A stretch of DNA of 64,000 bases from Hymenobacter psoromatis (GCA_001596155.1 CP014771.1:3410001-3474000); one strand, 5' to 3'; counted from the stretch's first letter, positions 27,101 through 35,115 are shown. Notes: generated from the sequence alone by a model not told the origin. Numbers and translations: made by a program.

Positions 27101-27381
27101 AGTCCTTGCGCGAGACGGGCGACGTGGACACGGCCATTCGCTACGCCATTGCCCTGCGCATCCGGCCCAAGCTGATGACGGCTATCGGGGCCATTCTGGC
27201 GTTGTCGCCTTTAGCCCTCGGCATCGGGCTGGGCGCGCAAATGCAGCAGCCGCTGGCCGTGGCCGTGATTGGTGGCTTCGTGGTGGCGCTGCCCATGCTG
27301 CTGTTCGTGCTGCCCACCGGAATGCGCTTGATTTACTACCGCCGCGGGGGGACGCGGGAGCTGGCCGAGCACGGGGGGTAG
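24163..27381 (+). CDS. RND family efflux transporter
   Basis: A 1072-aa inner-membrane proton-driven pump of the AcrB/HAE/CusA superfamily with 12 TM segments. TM1 (about 45-65) is followed by a large periplasmic domain. The TM4 proton-relay motif is GLIIDDAIVIIEQIYRG with adjacent aspartates, and the second half has periplasmic porter domains and a TM10-12 block with IIAENAIFTVHQFYE. Substrate is unclear; heavy-metal or drug efflux are both possible. The arsB gene nearby is convergent, not co-transcribed. The start overlaps the adaptor gene. The C-terminus is HGG-stop, with the stop in the recurrent GGGGGGTAGG motif. Confidence 0.93.
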   Translation: MSEPTMLAPPPAPRQPAGPTPPLLPDPAERSYFQTYRKPILLIGMLLLAAGLFAYSRMQTALFPEVTFPKITLIADAGQQPIDRMMITVTKPLEAAVKRVKGVTVVKSSTSRGSCVIQVFLDWHVDVYATKAQLESRVNEIKGLLPAGVTITTEAMNQSLFPVLGYSLESNSRSPIALRDAGNLLARPLFSQVPGASNVVVRGGKAKEFVVIPDAARLAGQRLTPAQLQAAFANTNFVLAAGNLASFRRLYLTLTDTRLGTLEDLRQVVVRADSGRVVRVRDVATVDIQEQQEFVIINANGHDAVLIDLVKQQGVDLTTFAADARAKAAELRRLLPPGMTLKPYYDQSVFVSDSIDSVIHSIVEGLALAILVMVVFLRSWRASLAVLLTIPVTVCFTLLVLYLFGITIDIMSLGAIAASVGLIIDDAIVIIEQIYRGHEEDPSASNVRVVRVAISGLFPAMVASSLSTIVIHFPFRLMSGLAGSFFRELSDTMQITMVCSFLVTWLLLPVLHLLIGYRPGKNSHAHSAAAEQAGKLRWLTNLFARPLLALALLLGLGLGAWLAAGQLETGFLPDLDEGTIVLDYFMPPGTSQAETDLVLRRVEKNIITKNPEIQSYSRRTGTQMGFFTTEPNYGDYSIQLRRDHKLTTPEVIAHLRERIHATEPALDIDFGQRIADLLGDLMSSAKPIEVKIYGDDQKTLEKLSAQLGQALSTVPGVADVNDGLVAAGPSIVFRPDAAKLARYGLTPLDFQAQLADLVGGQVLSTSGATQASVSPAQAGSLGGIQVGQVQDGEQLRQVLLRYVDFRQNSLAQLKKQVIALPNGTVRPLPFFATLSVEPGDVELRREDLKSVAVVTARLDGRDLGSAIQDIRRHVGRQLALPPGYTVQYAGAYAEQQSSFRELELILLMASMLVFSVLLFLFREWLVSLLVIFISVMGISGCVLGLYFAGIPLNVSSYTGIIMIVGIIAENAIFTVHQFYESLRETGDVDTAIRYAIALRIRPKLMTAIGAILALSPLALGIGLGAQMQQPLAVAVIGGFVVALPMLLFVLPTGMRLIYYRRGGTRELAEHGG

Positions 27382-27411
27382 GCGGCCAGCGTCGGCGTGC
27401 GGGCCGCCAGG

Positions 27412-28659
27412 CTACACGTACAGCGCGGCGAAAGCCAGCAACAGCGGCACGGTCATCACAATAGCCCCGAGCCGCAAAAACTGCCAGCCGCTGACCTTTA
27501 TATTTTCGCGCCGCAGCGCTATCAGCCACAGAATGGTAGCCAGCGAGCCGGTGACGGACAGGTTAGGTCCCAGGTCAATGCCGATGAGCACCGCGCTTCT
27601 GAGCGTTTCCGGCACCGGGGCCGCGTGCAGCACGTTGCCGGCCAGCAGGCCCACGGGCAGGTTGTTGAGCACGTTGCAGAGCAGGGCCGCGCCCACGCCG
27701 CTCAGCCAGGTGGTTTTGGCAGCCCCCGGCCCCGCGCCGCTGCTGAGCAAGCCCGCCAGCCAGCGGGTAATTCCGGTGGTGATAAGCCCTTCGACCAGCA
27801 CAAACAGGCCGGCCACCAGCAGCAGCACCGACCAGGATACATTTTTCAGGATGTGCAGCGGGCTTTTGCGGGCGCTGACCAGCACCACGGCCGCCGTGGC
27901 TACCCCCGTCAGGGCCGTGGGCAGCCCCAGCTGCACGCTCAGGGCCGAAGCAACCAGCAGCACCACGGCCGTGGCCCCGATGCCGGCCAGCGCCACCCAG
28001 CCGCTGCGCGCCAGCGTGGGCAGCGCCCCGCTGGTCGCCAGCTGGCCGGTGAGCTTGTCTTTTTGCGTGTAGAGCAGCAGGAAGTACGTCGCCCCCACGG
28101 CTATTGCCGACGGCAGCAGGTAGCGCGGCAGCCAGGTCAGCAGCGGCGGCAGGTGCGCGCCGTAGATAACCAGGTTGGCCGGGTTGGAGAGGGGTAGGAC
28201 GAAGGAAGCCGCGTTGGCCACAAACGCGCAGATAAGGAGGTAGGGCAGCGGGTCTTTCACTTTGGCGGCCTTCACGGCGTAGGCCACGGCCGGCGTGAGC
28301 ACCACCGCTGTCGCGTCGTTGGAGAGGAAAGTGGTCACGACTACCCCCACCAGGTAGATGAGCAGAAACAGGCGGCGGCCCGACCCCTTGGCCAGCCGGG
28401 TGGCGTGGGCCGCCAGCCAGTCGAACACCTTTTCGGCACGGGCCGTTTCGGCCAGCAGCATCATGCCCGTCAGAAACAGATACACGTTCAGACCCTTCGC
28501 CACGCCGGCCAGCGCCTGCCGACCCGGCAGCAGCCCCAGCCCCACCAGCAGCCCCGCCCCGCCGACTGCCCACACGAACTCCGGCACCCGAAACGGCCGG
28601 CTGATAACCAGCCCGATAGCCAGCACCACGATAATCCAAATGGCTACGGCTGGCATCAT
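27412..28659 (-). CDS. arsB: ArsB-type arsenite/anion transporter
   Basis: A 415-aa inner-membrane protein with about 11 TM helices, of the ArsB/NhaD ion-transporter superfamily. FLSNDATAVVLTPAV (about 112-126) and FVLPLSNPANLVIYG (about 153-167) are the paired signature loops. ArsB exports arsenite using the membrane potential. No arsR, arsC or arsA is next to it, so the substrate is inferred from family alone, and other oxyanions are possible. It is convergent with the RND operon, 30 bases apart. Two consecutive ATG codons open the frame. Confidence 0.82.
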   Translation of the reverse strand: MMPAVAIWIIVVLAIGLVISRPFRVPEFVWAVGGAGLLVGLGLLPGRQALAGVAKGLNVYLFLTGMMLLAETARAEKVFDWLAAHATRLAKGSGRRLFLLIYLVGVVVTTFLSNDATAVVLTPAVAYAVKAAKVKDPLPYLLICAFVANAASFVLPLSNPANLVIYGAHLPPLLTWLPRYLLPSAIAVGATYFLLLYTQKDKLTGQLATSGALPTLARSGWVALAGIGATAVVLLVASALSVQLGLPTALTGVATAAVVLVSARKSPLHILKNVSWSVLLLVAGLFVLVEGLITTGITRWLAGLLSSGAGPGAAKTTWLSGVGAALLCNVLNNLPVGLLAGNVLHAAPVPETLRSAVLIGIDLGPNLSVTGSLATILWLIALRRENIKVSGWQFLRLGAIVMTVPLLLAFAALYV

Positions 28660-28956
28660 GGAGGATTGATAGAAAGTAGGTAAAAATCGGAAAATCAGTA
28701 ATTTACAGTTAAATTTCGACCAATACGCTCGCGAGTTATTACCAACCTAGCTCCGCGAAAATCGTTCGTTGCTGCCAAGTACGTGAGTCGCCCTTCCGGA
28801 GCCGACTATGCCTCGGCCGTAAAGAACCGGGCAGCCGGGCAGCTGCGGCAACTCCCGAAACTCTTCAGGATTGGAGCCGACCTTCGCCGGCAGTTCCGGC
28901 GCGGTTCAGGTTTGCCGGGTTCGCCAGTCCTTTTTCCCTACCCCCTTCCTTTTCTT

Positions 28957-29742
28957 ATGACCCCTTCGCTGAAAGCCACCCTCGGCAAAGTGCCGGCCGT
29001 TACCCTCGGGTTCTGGATTATTAAAATCGCGGCCACGACGCTGGGCGAAACGGCCGGCGACGCGGTTACGATGTCCATGAACCTGGGCTACCTCACGGGC
29101 TCGGTCATCTTTGCCACCATTTTCGTGGTGGCCGTGAGCGCGCAGATTGCGGCCAAGCGCTTCCATCCGTTTCTGTTTTGGGGCGTTATCGTGGCGACGA
29201 CCACCTTCGGCACCACGCTGGCCGACTTCTTTGACCGCTCGCTGGGAATTGGGTACGTGGGCGGCACGTCGGTGCTGCTGACGCTGCTGCTGGCCTGCCT
29301 GGGCTTGTGGTATCGCACGCTGGGCACGGTTTCGGTGAGCCGCTTGACCTCGCGCCCGGCCGAGATTTTTTACTGGGCCACCGTGATGCTCTCCCAAACC
29401 CTGGGCACGGCCGCCGGCGACTGGATGGCCGACGACGACGGCGGCCTGGGCCTGGGCTACGGCGGCGGGGCGCTGGTGTTTGCCGCCGCGCTGGCCGTGG
29501 TGGCGGCCGCGTATTACTGGACCAGCATCTCTCGCACCGTCTTGTTCTGGGCGGCGTTCATCCTCACGCGCCCGCTCGGGGCCACCGTGGGCGACTTTCT
29601 GGATAAACCCGTGGCGCACGGCGGCCTGGCTCTGAGCCGCTACACGGCCTCGGCGGTGCTGGCCATTTTTATCATCGGCGCTATTCTCGTGCTGCCCCAA
29701 AAGGCGGAGGAGGTGCCGCCGCTGGCCGAAGGCGAAGGCTGA
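28957..29742 (+). CDS. DUF347 (COG4705) repeat membrane protein
   Basis: A 261-aa integral membrane protein with four copies of the DUF347 repeat. Each copy is a helix with a conserved G-[TE]-x-[AL]-[GA]-D core: LGETAGDAV (about 27-35), FGTTLADFF, LGTAAGDWM and LGATVGDFL. About eight TM segments result. Function is unknown; the family is often seen near manganese or metal homeostasis genes, which is not the case here except for the nearby arsB. The ATG at 28957 is selected because the first repeat follows; the upstream codons are not membrane-like. Confidence 0.88.
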   Translation: MTPSLKATLGKVPAVTLGFWIIKIAATTLGETAGDAVTMSMNLGYLTGSVIFATIFVVAVSAQIAAKRFHPFLFWGVIVATTTFGTTLADFFDRSLGIGYVGGTSVLLTLLLACLGLWYRTLGTVSVSRLTSRPAEIFYWATVMLSQTLGTAAGDWMADDDGGLGLGYGGGALVFAAALAVVAAAYYWTSISRTVLFWAAFILTRPLGATVGDFLDKPVAHGGLALSRYTASAVLAIFIIGAILVLPQKAEEVPPLAEGEG

Positions 29743-29818
29743 GCTTGGCCCCGCCCGCTGGTTTTCCCTACCCGCTTTCCCACCCGCCAGCATGGTTCGC
29801 GCGCATTTTTTATAAAAC

Positions 29819-29921
29819 TCAGGACTTACGCAAATCACCAGTAGCGCTCTGCGAACCTCCGCGTCTTCCTCAGCGCACCTCTGTGGGAACCTGACGTTGA
29901 AGGCAATTTGCGTAATTCCAT
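29819..29921. repeat. MITE-like 100-bp element with ACTTACGCAA ends
   Basis: The left end aggacttacgcaaatc and right end gcaatttgcgtaattcc form imperfect terminal inverted repeats around an internal ctctgcgaacctccgcgtctt stretch made of short CTCTGCG-like units. No open frame inside. Confidence 0.5.
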
Positions 29922-30012
29922 AATTAATATTTTACCTCACCGTTAACTACAGAAATCCCTCAGCATCAGGCACTAGCTTTGGTTAGAAGTTCAACCTAAC
30001 CTCTTTTCAGCC

Positions 30013-30447
30013 ATGAAAAAAGTGCTGCTACTGGCCGCCTGCGCGCTGGCCCTGACTGCCCCCGCCTACGCTCAAATGCTGAAGCTCGCCCAGGTGCCCG
30101 CCGCCGCCCGCGCCACGTTCAAAGCCAGGTTCCCCACCGTGACCACCAACACCTGGGAGAAGGAAGGCGACAAGTACGAAGCCGGCTTCAAGCTGAATGG
30201 CAAAACGATGTCGGCCCTGCTAACCCTGGCCGGGGAGCTGCTGGAAACCGAGACGGATATGCTGCCGGCCCAGCTGCCCCCGGCCGTGCGCACCAAGCTG
30301 GCCAGCGCCTACAAAGCCTACCAGATTAAGGAGGCCGCCACCATCGTGCGGGCCGATGGTTCGACCGTGTACGAGGCGGAGGTAGCGCGCGGCGGCAAAG
30401 CCCAGGACGTGCTCTTCCACGCCGACGGCTCGCTGGCGAAAAAATAA
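30013..30447 (+). CDS. PepSY-like (DUF2874) exported protein
   Basis: A 144-aa periplasmic protein with a signal peptide (residues 1-20, ending TAPAYA). Two PepSY-like beta-alpha repeats follow: VPAAARATFKARFP...WEKEGDKYEAGFKLNGK and PAVRTKLASAYKAYQIKEAATIVRADGSTVYEAEV. Such BLIP-fold/PepSY-like proteins are abundant in Bacteroidota, and their function is not established. It appears to be a single-gene unit. Confidence 0.85.
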   Translation: MKKVLLLAACALALTAPAYAQMLKLAQVPAAARATFKARFPTVTTNTWEKEGDKYEAGFKLNGKTMSALLTLAGELLETETDMLPAQLPPAVRTKLASAYKAYQIKEAATIVRADGSTVYEAEVARGGKAQDVLFHADGSLAKK

Positions 30448-30483
30448 GCGGCAAAAGGAAGGTGGCCGCGCAGAAGCGCCTTC

Positions 30484-30774
30484 CTAGCGTGCCCCCACTT
30501 TCAGCACGTAGCCCGACGTGCTATCTACCTTAAACACATTGGAATAGATGACTGAGGCACCCTCTTTGTTTTTGACCTGGTAAACGTGGCTTATCAGCAC
30601 GGTATCGGCCTTGGGGGCCGTGGCGCGCGGCGGGCCGAAGGAGATAGCCGCGTAGCTGCCAGGGTCTTGCGCAGTTTTGCGCACGTAGGCGGAAATCGCG
30701 TCCTGGGCCTTGTGGTTTGGGTTGTGCGGGGCACACCCGCTGGCGAGCAGCAGGAGCAGAATAGCTTTTTTCAT
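30484..30774 (-). CDS. small hypothetical lipoprotein
   Basis: 96 aa with a lipoprotein signal (LLLASGC). The mature domain contains AQDAISAYVRKTAQDPGSYAAI and VYQVKNKEGASVIYS, which resemble small exported proteins of Bacteroidota described only as hypothetical. The pattern of a helix followed by beta strands is protein-like, and codon use fits the genome. Convergent with the PepSY gene. Confidence 0.7.
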   Translation of the reverse strand: MKKAILLLLLASGCAPHNPNHKAQDAISAYVRKTAQDPGSYAAISFGPPRATAPKADTVLISHVYQVKNKEGASVIYSNVFKVDSTSGYVLKVGAR

Positions 30775-30880
30775 GTTTCAATTAATGGGGTAGCTGGTGC
30801 GCCCGCCTGCCACCAGCGCGGTGGGATGAAGCCGGCCGGCGCTGCAAATTTGGGGGCTAATTACCAATGTATCCCCCGCT

Positions 30881-31099
30881 ATGCTTACCGCTGGTGCCCC
30901 ACTGCTGCTGCAAGCTGAGTTGTTGGGGATATTGATGCTACTGTACCTGCTGCTGGTATATGTAGGGCTGCCGCTGGGGTTGCTGGTGCTTTTTTTTCGC
31001 AGCAATCACGTGCCGCGCGTGCTCAAGCAAGTGGGCGCGGGCGCACTGGGCCTGTTACTGATAGTGGCAGGGCTAATAGCCTTGGTCCCGTGGCGGTAG
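30881..31099 (+). CDS. small two-TM membrane protein, possibly frameshifted
   Basis: 72 aa with two strongly hydrophobic helices (about 8-38 and 48-69) joined by FFRSNHVPRVLKQ. It stops at a TAG inside cggtaggg. A +1 shifted frame directly after this stop stays open to about 31287 and encodes a soluble-looking stretch (including GTGKIEAARYDSVRLLVVSG). The two parts may be one gene broken by a frameshift at the motif. No family recognised. Confidence 0.5.
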   Translation: MLTAGAPLLLQAELLGILMLLYLLLVYVGLPLGLLVLFFRSNHVPRVLKQVGAGALGLLLIVAGLIALVPWR

Positions 31100-31373
31100 G
31101 GCAAGCGCGCCCCCGACCCAGCCCGTGAGGCTGACCGGGCAGCAGCCGGGCCTACTGCCCTACCCCCTGGGAACGGGCAAAATAGAAGCGGCGCGCTACG
31201 ACTCCGTGCGGCTCCTGGTCGTGTCGGGCACTCTGCCCGATGGCAGCGTGCTGCGGGCCACCTTCAGCGCCGGAGCTTTTACGTGAGCGAATAAGGGGGT
31301 AGGGGTAGGAAATAAATAGTGTATCTCTACTCACTTTGTGACGAGTATGGCCCGCCGGCCAGGCCAGCCGTTT

Positions 31374-32900
31374 TCAATAAACCAGGGCCAGCACTTCTTC
31401 CAGCACCTGGCGCGAGTTGGCCAGGCGGGGCACCTTGCGCTGGCCACCCAGGCGACCGCGGTGCCGCAGCCAGGTTTCGAAGGTGCCGGGCGGCACGAAA
31501 TGTACGCGCGGCGGGGCCAGGGCCAGGTCGCGGTGGCGCTTGGCATCGTAGTCCGAGTTGAGGGCGCGTAGCGCCTGGTCGAGCCGCGCCGCGAAGGCCG
31601 CCTCATCGGGGGGGGGTAGGGCGCCGGCCAGCTCCACGGCCCACTCGTGGCCGCCGCGCGAAGTGCCGTGCCCCGCCTCAAAATACACCGGCGCGGCCGT
31701 GAAATCGCGCACCGCGCAGCCCGTGGCCAGTGCCGCCGCCGCAATGGCGGCCTCGGCATTTTCCACCACCACTTCTTCGCCAAACGCATTGAGGAAGTGC
31801 TTAGTACGGCCCGTGATGCGCACCCGGTAGGGCCGCAGCGAGGTGAAGCGCACGGTGTCGCCCACCAGGTAGCGCCACAGCCCCGCGCTGCTGCTGATGA
31901 CGAGCGCGTAGCTGGGGCCGATGGTCACGTCCTCCAGTGGCACCGGGCACGGGTCGGGCTGGTCGAACTGCCCGGCGGGTAAAAACTCGTAGTAGATGCC
32001 GTGTTCCAGCAGCAGCAGCAAGTCGGGCGCGCCGGGCTCGTCCTGCAGGGCAAAGTAGCCCTCCGAGGCGTTGTAAATCTCCAAATAGCGTAGCTGTTCG
32101 CCGGGCATCAGCTGCTCAAACAGCTCGCGGTAGGGCCCAAATGCCACCGCGCCGTGCAGAAACAAGCCCAGCCGGGGCCACACCTGGCGCAGGTCGTCGG
32201 CCCCGGCCAGGGCCAGCACGCGGCGCAGCAGCACGAGCATCCAGGTGGGCACGCCGGCCAGCACGCGCACATCCTGGCGCAGCACGTGGTGGGCAATGCG
32301 CTCAATTTTCTCTTCCCACTCATCGAGCAGCGCGAGGGGTAGGGGAGGGGTGCGCAGCGTCTGGGCCCAGTCGGGCAGGCTCTTCATTACCAGGGCCGAC
32401 ACGTCGCCGGCCTGCCCTACCCCCCCAAACGGGCTGGGGCTGAGGCTGCCGCCCAGGCTCAGCGTTTTGCCCTGCAAGAGCCGGTGGCTGGGGTAGAGGT
32501 GGGTGGCCAGGGCCAGCATGTCGCGGCCGGCGCGGTAGTGGTTGTCATGCAGGGCCTCGGGGGTGAGGGGCAGGTACTTGCTGCGGGCGTTGGTGGTGCC
32601 GCTGCTGCGCGCCTGCCAGCGCGGGGCGGGGCCGGGCCACAGCACGTCGGGCTGGCCGCGCAGCACTTTTTCCAGCTCAGGAAAAAGCTGCTCATACGTG
32701 CTCACCGGCACGCGGCTGGCAAATTCCTGGGCGCTCAGGCCGGGCGCGTAGCCGTGGCGCCGGCCCCAGGCCGTGCCCCGCGCCCGGCCCAGCAAGTAGC
32801 GCAGCACGGCGGCCTGGGCCGCCAGCGGCTCGTGCCGCACCCGCGCCAGCCGGGGCAGGCTGCCCAGTTGAACGGCGCGGGCAAGGAGCTGGTCGAGCAC
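31374..32900 (-). CDS. GH3 family (acyl-adenylating) protein
   Basis: About 508 aa with the GTG start at 32900; the open frame runs on to 33017, but those residues are not family-like. GH3 proteins belong to the ANL adenylating superfamily; plant members conjugate amino acids to hormones, and bacterial members are uncharacterised. The ATP-binding loop SSGTTNARSKYLPLT (about 100-115) is present, as are the YNASEGYFALQDEP region and the C-terminal GRTKHFLNAFGEEVVVENAE signature. It is common in Bacteroidota, where a role in modifying a small carboxylic acid is assumed. No partner genes adjoin it. Confidence 0.88.
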   Translation of the reverse strand: MLDQLLARAVQLGSLPRLARVRHEPLAAQAAVLRYLLGRARGTAWGRRHGYAPGLSAQEFASRVPVSTYEQLFPELEKVLRGQPDVLWPGPAPRWQARSSGTTNARSKYLPLTPEALHDNHYRAGRDMLALATHLYPSHRLLQGKTLSLGGSLSPSPFGGVGQAGDVSALVMKSLPDWAQTLRTPPLPLALLDEWEEKIERIAHHVLRQDVRVLAGVPTWMLVLLRRVLALAGADDLRQVWPRLGLFLHGAVAFGPYRELFEQLMPGEQLRYLEIYNASEGYFALQDEPGAPDLLLLLEHGIYYEFLPAGQFDQPDPCPVPLEDVTIGPSYALVISSSAGLWRYLVGDTVRFTSLRPYRVRITGRTKHFLNAFGEEVVVENAEAAIAAAALATGCAVRDFTAAPVYFEAGHGTSRGGHEWAVELAGALPPPDEAAFAARLDQALRALNSDYDAKRHRDLALAPPRVHFVPPGTFETWLRHRGRLGGQRKVPRLANSRQVLEEVLALVY

Positions 32901-33266
32901 GTTGGTTGAGTAAGTACGAATTAGTAAGCGCCTGCGCGAAAAGCCAGGAAGTAGTAACCAGAAACGAGAAACCCAGCTCCCTCCTAGGGGCAAGCTTCTG
33001 CTCACGCCCGCCCGCAACTGCCTGCGAAGCTACGATTCACGCCGGTTTTTTGCCCGTTTAATGGGCAGTTGGTAAACGCCGTGCCCGCCCGTGTCCCCGG
33101 CAAACACGGCCGGGTTCGCGCTGCCAGGCACACTTTTTTATGTCCCGGACACCCCGCCCCTCGGGTTAAATCAGGCAAAGGAAGGCTTGGGAATGGGTGG
33201 GTTACTTTTCAAGATGAATTCGCATTAAGCAGTAAATTTCTCCTACCCCCTCATTTTTACCTCATC
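32901..33266. other. intergenic region
   Basis: It contains the probable upstream regions of the divergent GH3-like and repeat-lipoprotein genes. I see no RNA gene, long hairpin or convincing small gene. Confidence 0.5.
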
Positions 33267-33758
33267 ATGAATACTGCGCTGAAAACCCTGTTGGCCGCTG
33301 CCATTGCCCTGAGCTTCACGGCTTGCTCGACCGACACTTCGAAAACCGCCAACGCCGATGGCTCAACCACCACGACCACCGAGGTAACTACCCCTGGCAC
33401 GGACTCAGTAGGCACCAAGATGGATGCCAAAATGAACGCCGCCGGTGACAAAATGGATGCCGCTGGCGACAAGATGAACACCAAAATGGACGCCGCTGGC
33501 GACAAGATGAACGCCGCAGGCGATAAAATGGGTGCCAAAATGGACGCTGCCGGCGACAAGATGGATGCTAAAATGGACGCCGCCGGCGACAAGATGAACG
33601 CCGCAGGCGATAAAATGCAGGCCAACGCCGCCGAAGCCAAAGCGAACATGAATGCCAAAATGGATGCCGCCGGCAACAAGATGAACGCGATGGGCGCCGC
33701 CGCCGCCCAGTCGGCCCGCGAAACCAAAGCGAACATGAAAGCTGCCGCTAAGCAGTAA
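33267..33758 (+). CDS. lipoprotein with 11-residue LEA/apolipoprotein-like repeats
   Basis: 163 aa. The signal peptide ends in a lipobox (SFTAC). A Thr-rich linker leads to roughly ten copies of a unit built from AAGDKMD (7) and AKMD (4), giving 11-residue periodicity typical of amphipathic helices of group 3 LEA proteins, apolipoproteins or synuclein. It is rich in Ala, Lys, Asp, Met and Asn. This suggests a surface- or membrane-associated protective or scaffold protein, by analogy only. The DNA repeat may change copy number. A strong terminator follows. Confidence 0.8.
   Translation: MNTALKTLLAAAIALSFTACSTDTSKTANADGSTTTTTEVTTPGTDSVGTKMDAKMNAAGDKMDAAGDKMNTKMDAAGDKMNAAGDKMGAKMDAAGDKMDAKMDAAGDKMNAAGDKMQANAAEAKANMNAKMDAAGNKMNAMGAAAAQSARETKANMKAAAKQ
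33416..33615 (+). repeat. coding tandem repeat (GCCGGCGACAAGATG units)
   Basis: Imperfect tandem copies of gccgcyggcgacaagatg and aaaatggaygcc encode the 7- and 4-residue units of the lipoprotein. Confidence 0.85.
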
Positions 33759-33816
33759 GCAGTGGCTCTGCGGCAAAAGGCCTGCACTCCCGGCTTTTGC
33801 CGCTGCCCAAAATTCG

Positions 33817-33854
33817 AAAGCCCTTCCGACTACGTAGCCGGAAGGGCTTTTTTT
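33817..33854. terminator. terminator after the repeat lipoprotein
   Basis: Stem aaagcccttccg / ccggaagggcttt followed by a T run. Confidence 0.85.
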
Positions 33855-34014
33855 GAGCGGCGACCCAACTGATTCGCCGCTTTTCAAGCGACAACAACCG
33901 GCCCAAAATGCAGCTTGCCTTGTCGGCGGCAAATCAAATACAAGAGTTGGGTGAGGACCGGCTACCCAGCACTTTTTGAATTCTGGAAAGGATAGTTTTT
34001 TTGTTAAGTATTTT

Positions 34015-34022
34015 TATATTTG
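34015..34022 (+). promoter_or_regulatory. -7 promoter box very close to the start codon
   Basis: TATATTTG matches TAnnTTTG exactly, and only 7 bases separate it from the ATG at 34030. If functional, the mRNA would be leaderless or nearly so. Confidence 0.45.
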
Positions 34023-34029
34023 TCCTAGT

Positions 34030-34662
34030 ATGAAAATGCACCTACTCCTAGCCATCCTGCTTACCCTGGCTTCCCCCGCCCTGGCGCAACGGACTGCTAT
34101 TAACAACCACAATTACTACGACTACTACGTGGGCCCCACGTCGATGAAGGGCGGCCTGGTGGGGCCGGTTGATAAGCTGAAGAATCGAAACCTGGGTACC
34201 AATTGGCTGCGCTGGAATGAGATAACGCCTATCCTGGTGGATGAAATGCAAAAGGCGGGCTATGATAACGTGTACACCAACAAGCTGTTCCGCATTGACT
34301 CGGCGCAATACGTGATGCTAGCGGCTTTATCTATGCGCGCCCCCAATGTGGGATTCCTCTACGCCGAAGGTCATGCAGCTTTTCCAAGCGCCACCGACCG
34401 GCAGCCGGGCCACCAGTTGATGGGCGAGGGCAAGTATGACTACGTGCAGTTTGTTAGTACCCAAGGCAATAAGTCGGAACTCATCAAGATACGGAAGCTG
34501 CCCGTCAATCTGCTCCTGCTCGCCGAAAACTGGTACTGGTATCAGTATACGGAGAACCCGAGCGACAACAAGTATCTCCTGACCAGGGAAGACATCCTCC
34601 GGGTACTACGAGAGGATATTCAGGAGCGTTTGGCCACTGCGCCCAAGCCAGTCAAGCAGTAG
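34030..34662 (+). CDS. hypothetical exported protein
   Basis: 210 aa with a signal peptide (residues 1-19, LASPALAQ). Mature sequence is mixed alpha/beta with aromatic-rich stretches (NHNYYDYYVG, NWYWYQYTENP) and no cysteine pairs or repeats. No family recognised. Base composition is less GC-rich than most neighbours. The ATG at 34030 is used because it opens the signal peptide and lies directly behind a strong -7 box. Confidence 0.68.
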   Translation: MKMHLLLAILLTLASPALAQRTAINNHNYYDYYVGPTSMKGGLVGPVDKLKNRNLGTNWLRWNEITPILVDEMQKAGYDNVYTNKLFRIDSAQYVMLAALSMRAPNVGFLYAEGHAAFPSATDRQPGHQLMGEGKYDYVQFVSTQGNKSELIKIRKLPVNLLLLAENWYWYQYTENPSDNKYLLTREDILRVLREDIQERLATAPKPVKQ

Positions 34663-34757
34663 CGTGCGCTCACCAGCCCCGGCGTAAGCGCCCCACCCGC
34701 CGGCCCCCGCGAGGATGTCCCGTTCGGAAAGATACTGACAGCTTTCCCGAAGTTATC

Positions 34758-34911
34758 ATGAAAAACCCTCCTGAGCCGCAGGTGCGGCGTAGTCAGCGCG
34801 ATTACAATTTGCCTTTTAAGCAAGCAGGCTGGTTACCTGTGCAGCGAAGAGAGGCAATGCCTGAACCTGAGGCTATTTAATGCGTAATCAAGGCCGCCAG
34901 CAAGGAGAAAG
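34758..34911 (+). pseudogene. decayed IS3-family transposase OrfA fragment
   Basis: An ATG opens a 40-codon frame whose start (PQVRRSQRDYNLPFK) is very like the N-terminus of Bacteroidota IS3-type OrfA proteins (consensus VRRTQRDYTLAFK). Beyond it the match weakens. VQRREAMPEPEAI aligns with the helix before the YGIQGRST motif, whose remains (ATC AAG GCC GCC AGC) follow a TAA stop in the same frame. No inverted repeats or OrfB. Confidence 0.5.
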
Positions 34912-34983
34912 CCCCGCCGGAAAATTCGAAAGGGACTCTTGCCTTAGTCCTGTCAATATTTAGCCGGACGAGACATCACGCAG

Positions 34984-35035
34984 CCTGGAAACGAAGAATG
35001 CCCGCCGGTAAGGGCAGGCATTCTTCGTTTCCAGG
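34984..35035. terminator. hairpin downstream of tRNA-Asn
   Basis: Nearly perfect arms cctggaaacgaagaatgcc / ggcattcttcgtttccagg immediately follow the minus-strand tRNA. Confidence 0.75.
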
Positions 35036-35041
35036 CTTTAG

Positions 35042-35115
35042 CGCTCCCTCCTGGGCTCGAACCAGGGACCCTCTGATTAACAGTCAGATGCTCTAACCGG
35101 CTGAGCTAAGGAAGC
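35042..35115 (-). tRNA. tRNA-Asn (GTT anticodon)
   Basis: On the minus strand: acceptor GCTTCCT / AGGGAGC with one T-G wobble, D arm GCTCAGCCGGTTAGAGC, anticodon arm CTGAC-TGTTAAT-CAG region with GTT, and T arm CCTGG-TTCGAGC-CCAGG. CCA is not encoded. All stems pair well. Confidence 0.93.

Larger units (their letters stand above)
34663..35041. other. intergenic region with transposase remnant and tRNA terminator
   Basis: Apart from the IS3-like remnant at 34758-34911 and the hairpin at 34984-35035, no gene is supported here. Confidence 0.5.

Noticed and set aside
33416..33615. Regular repeats considered as a CRISPR array
   Set aside because: The units are contiguous, have no unique spacers and are translated in frame as the lipoprotein repeat.
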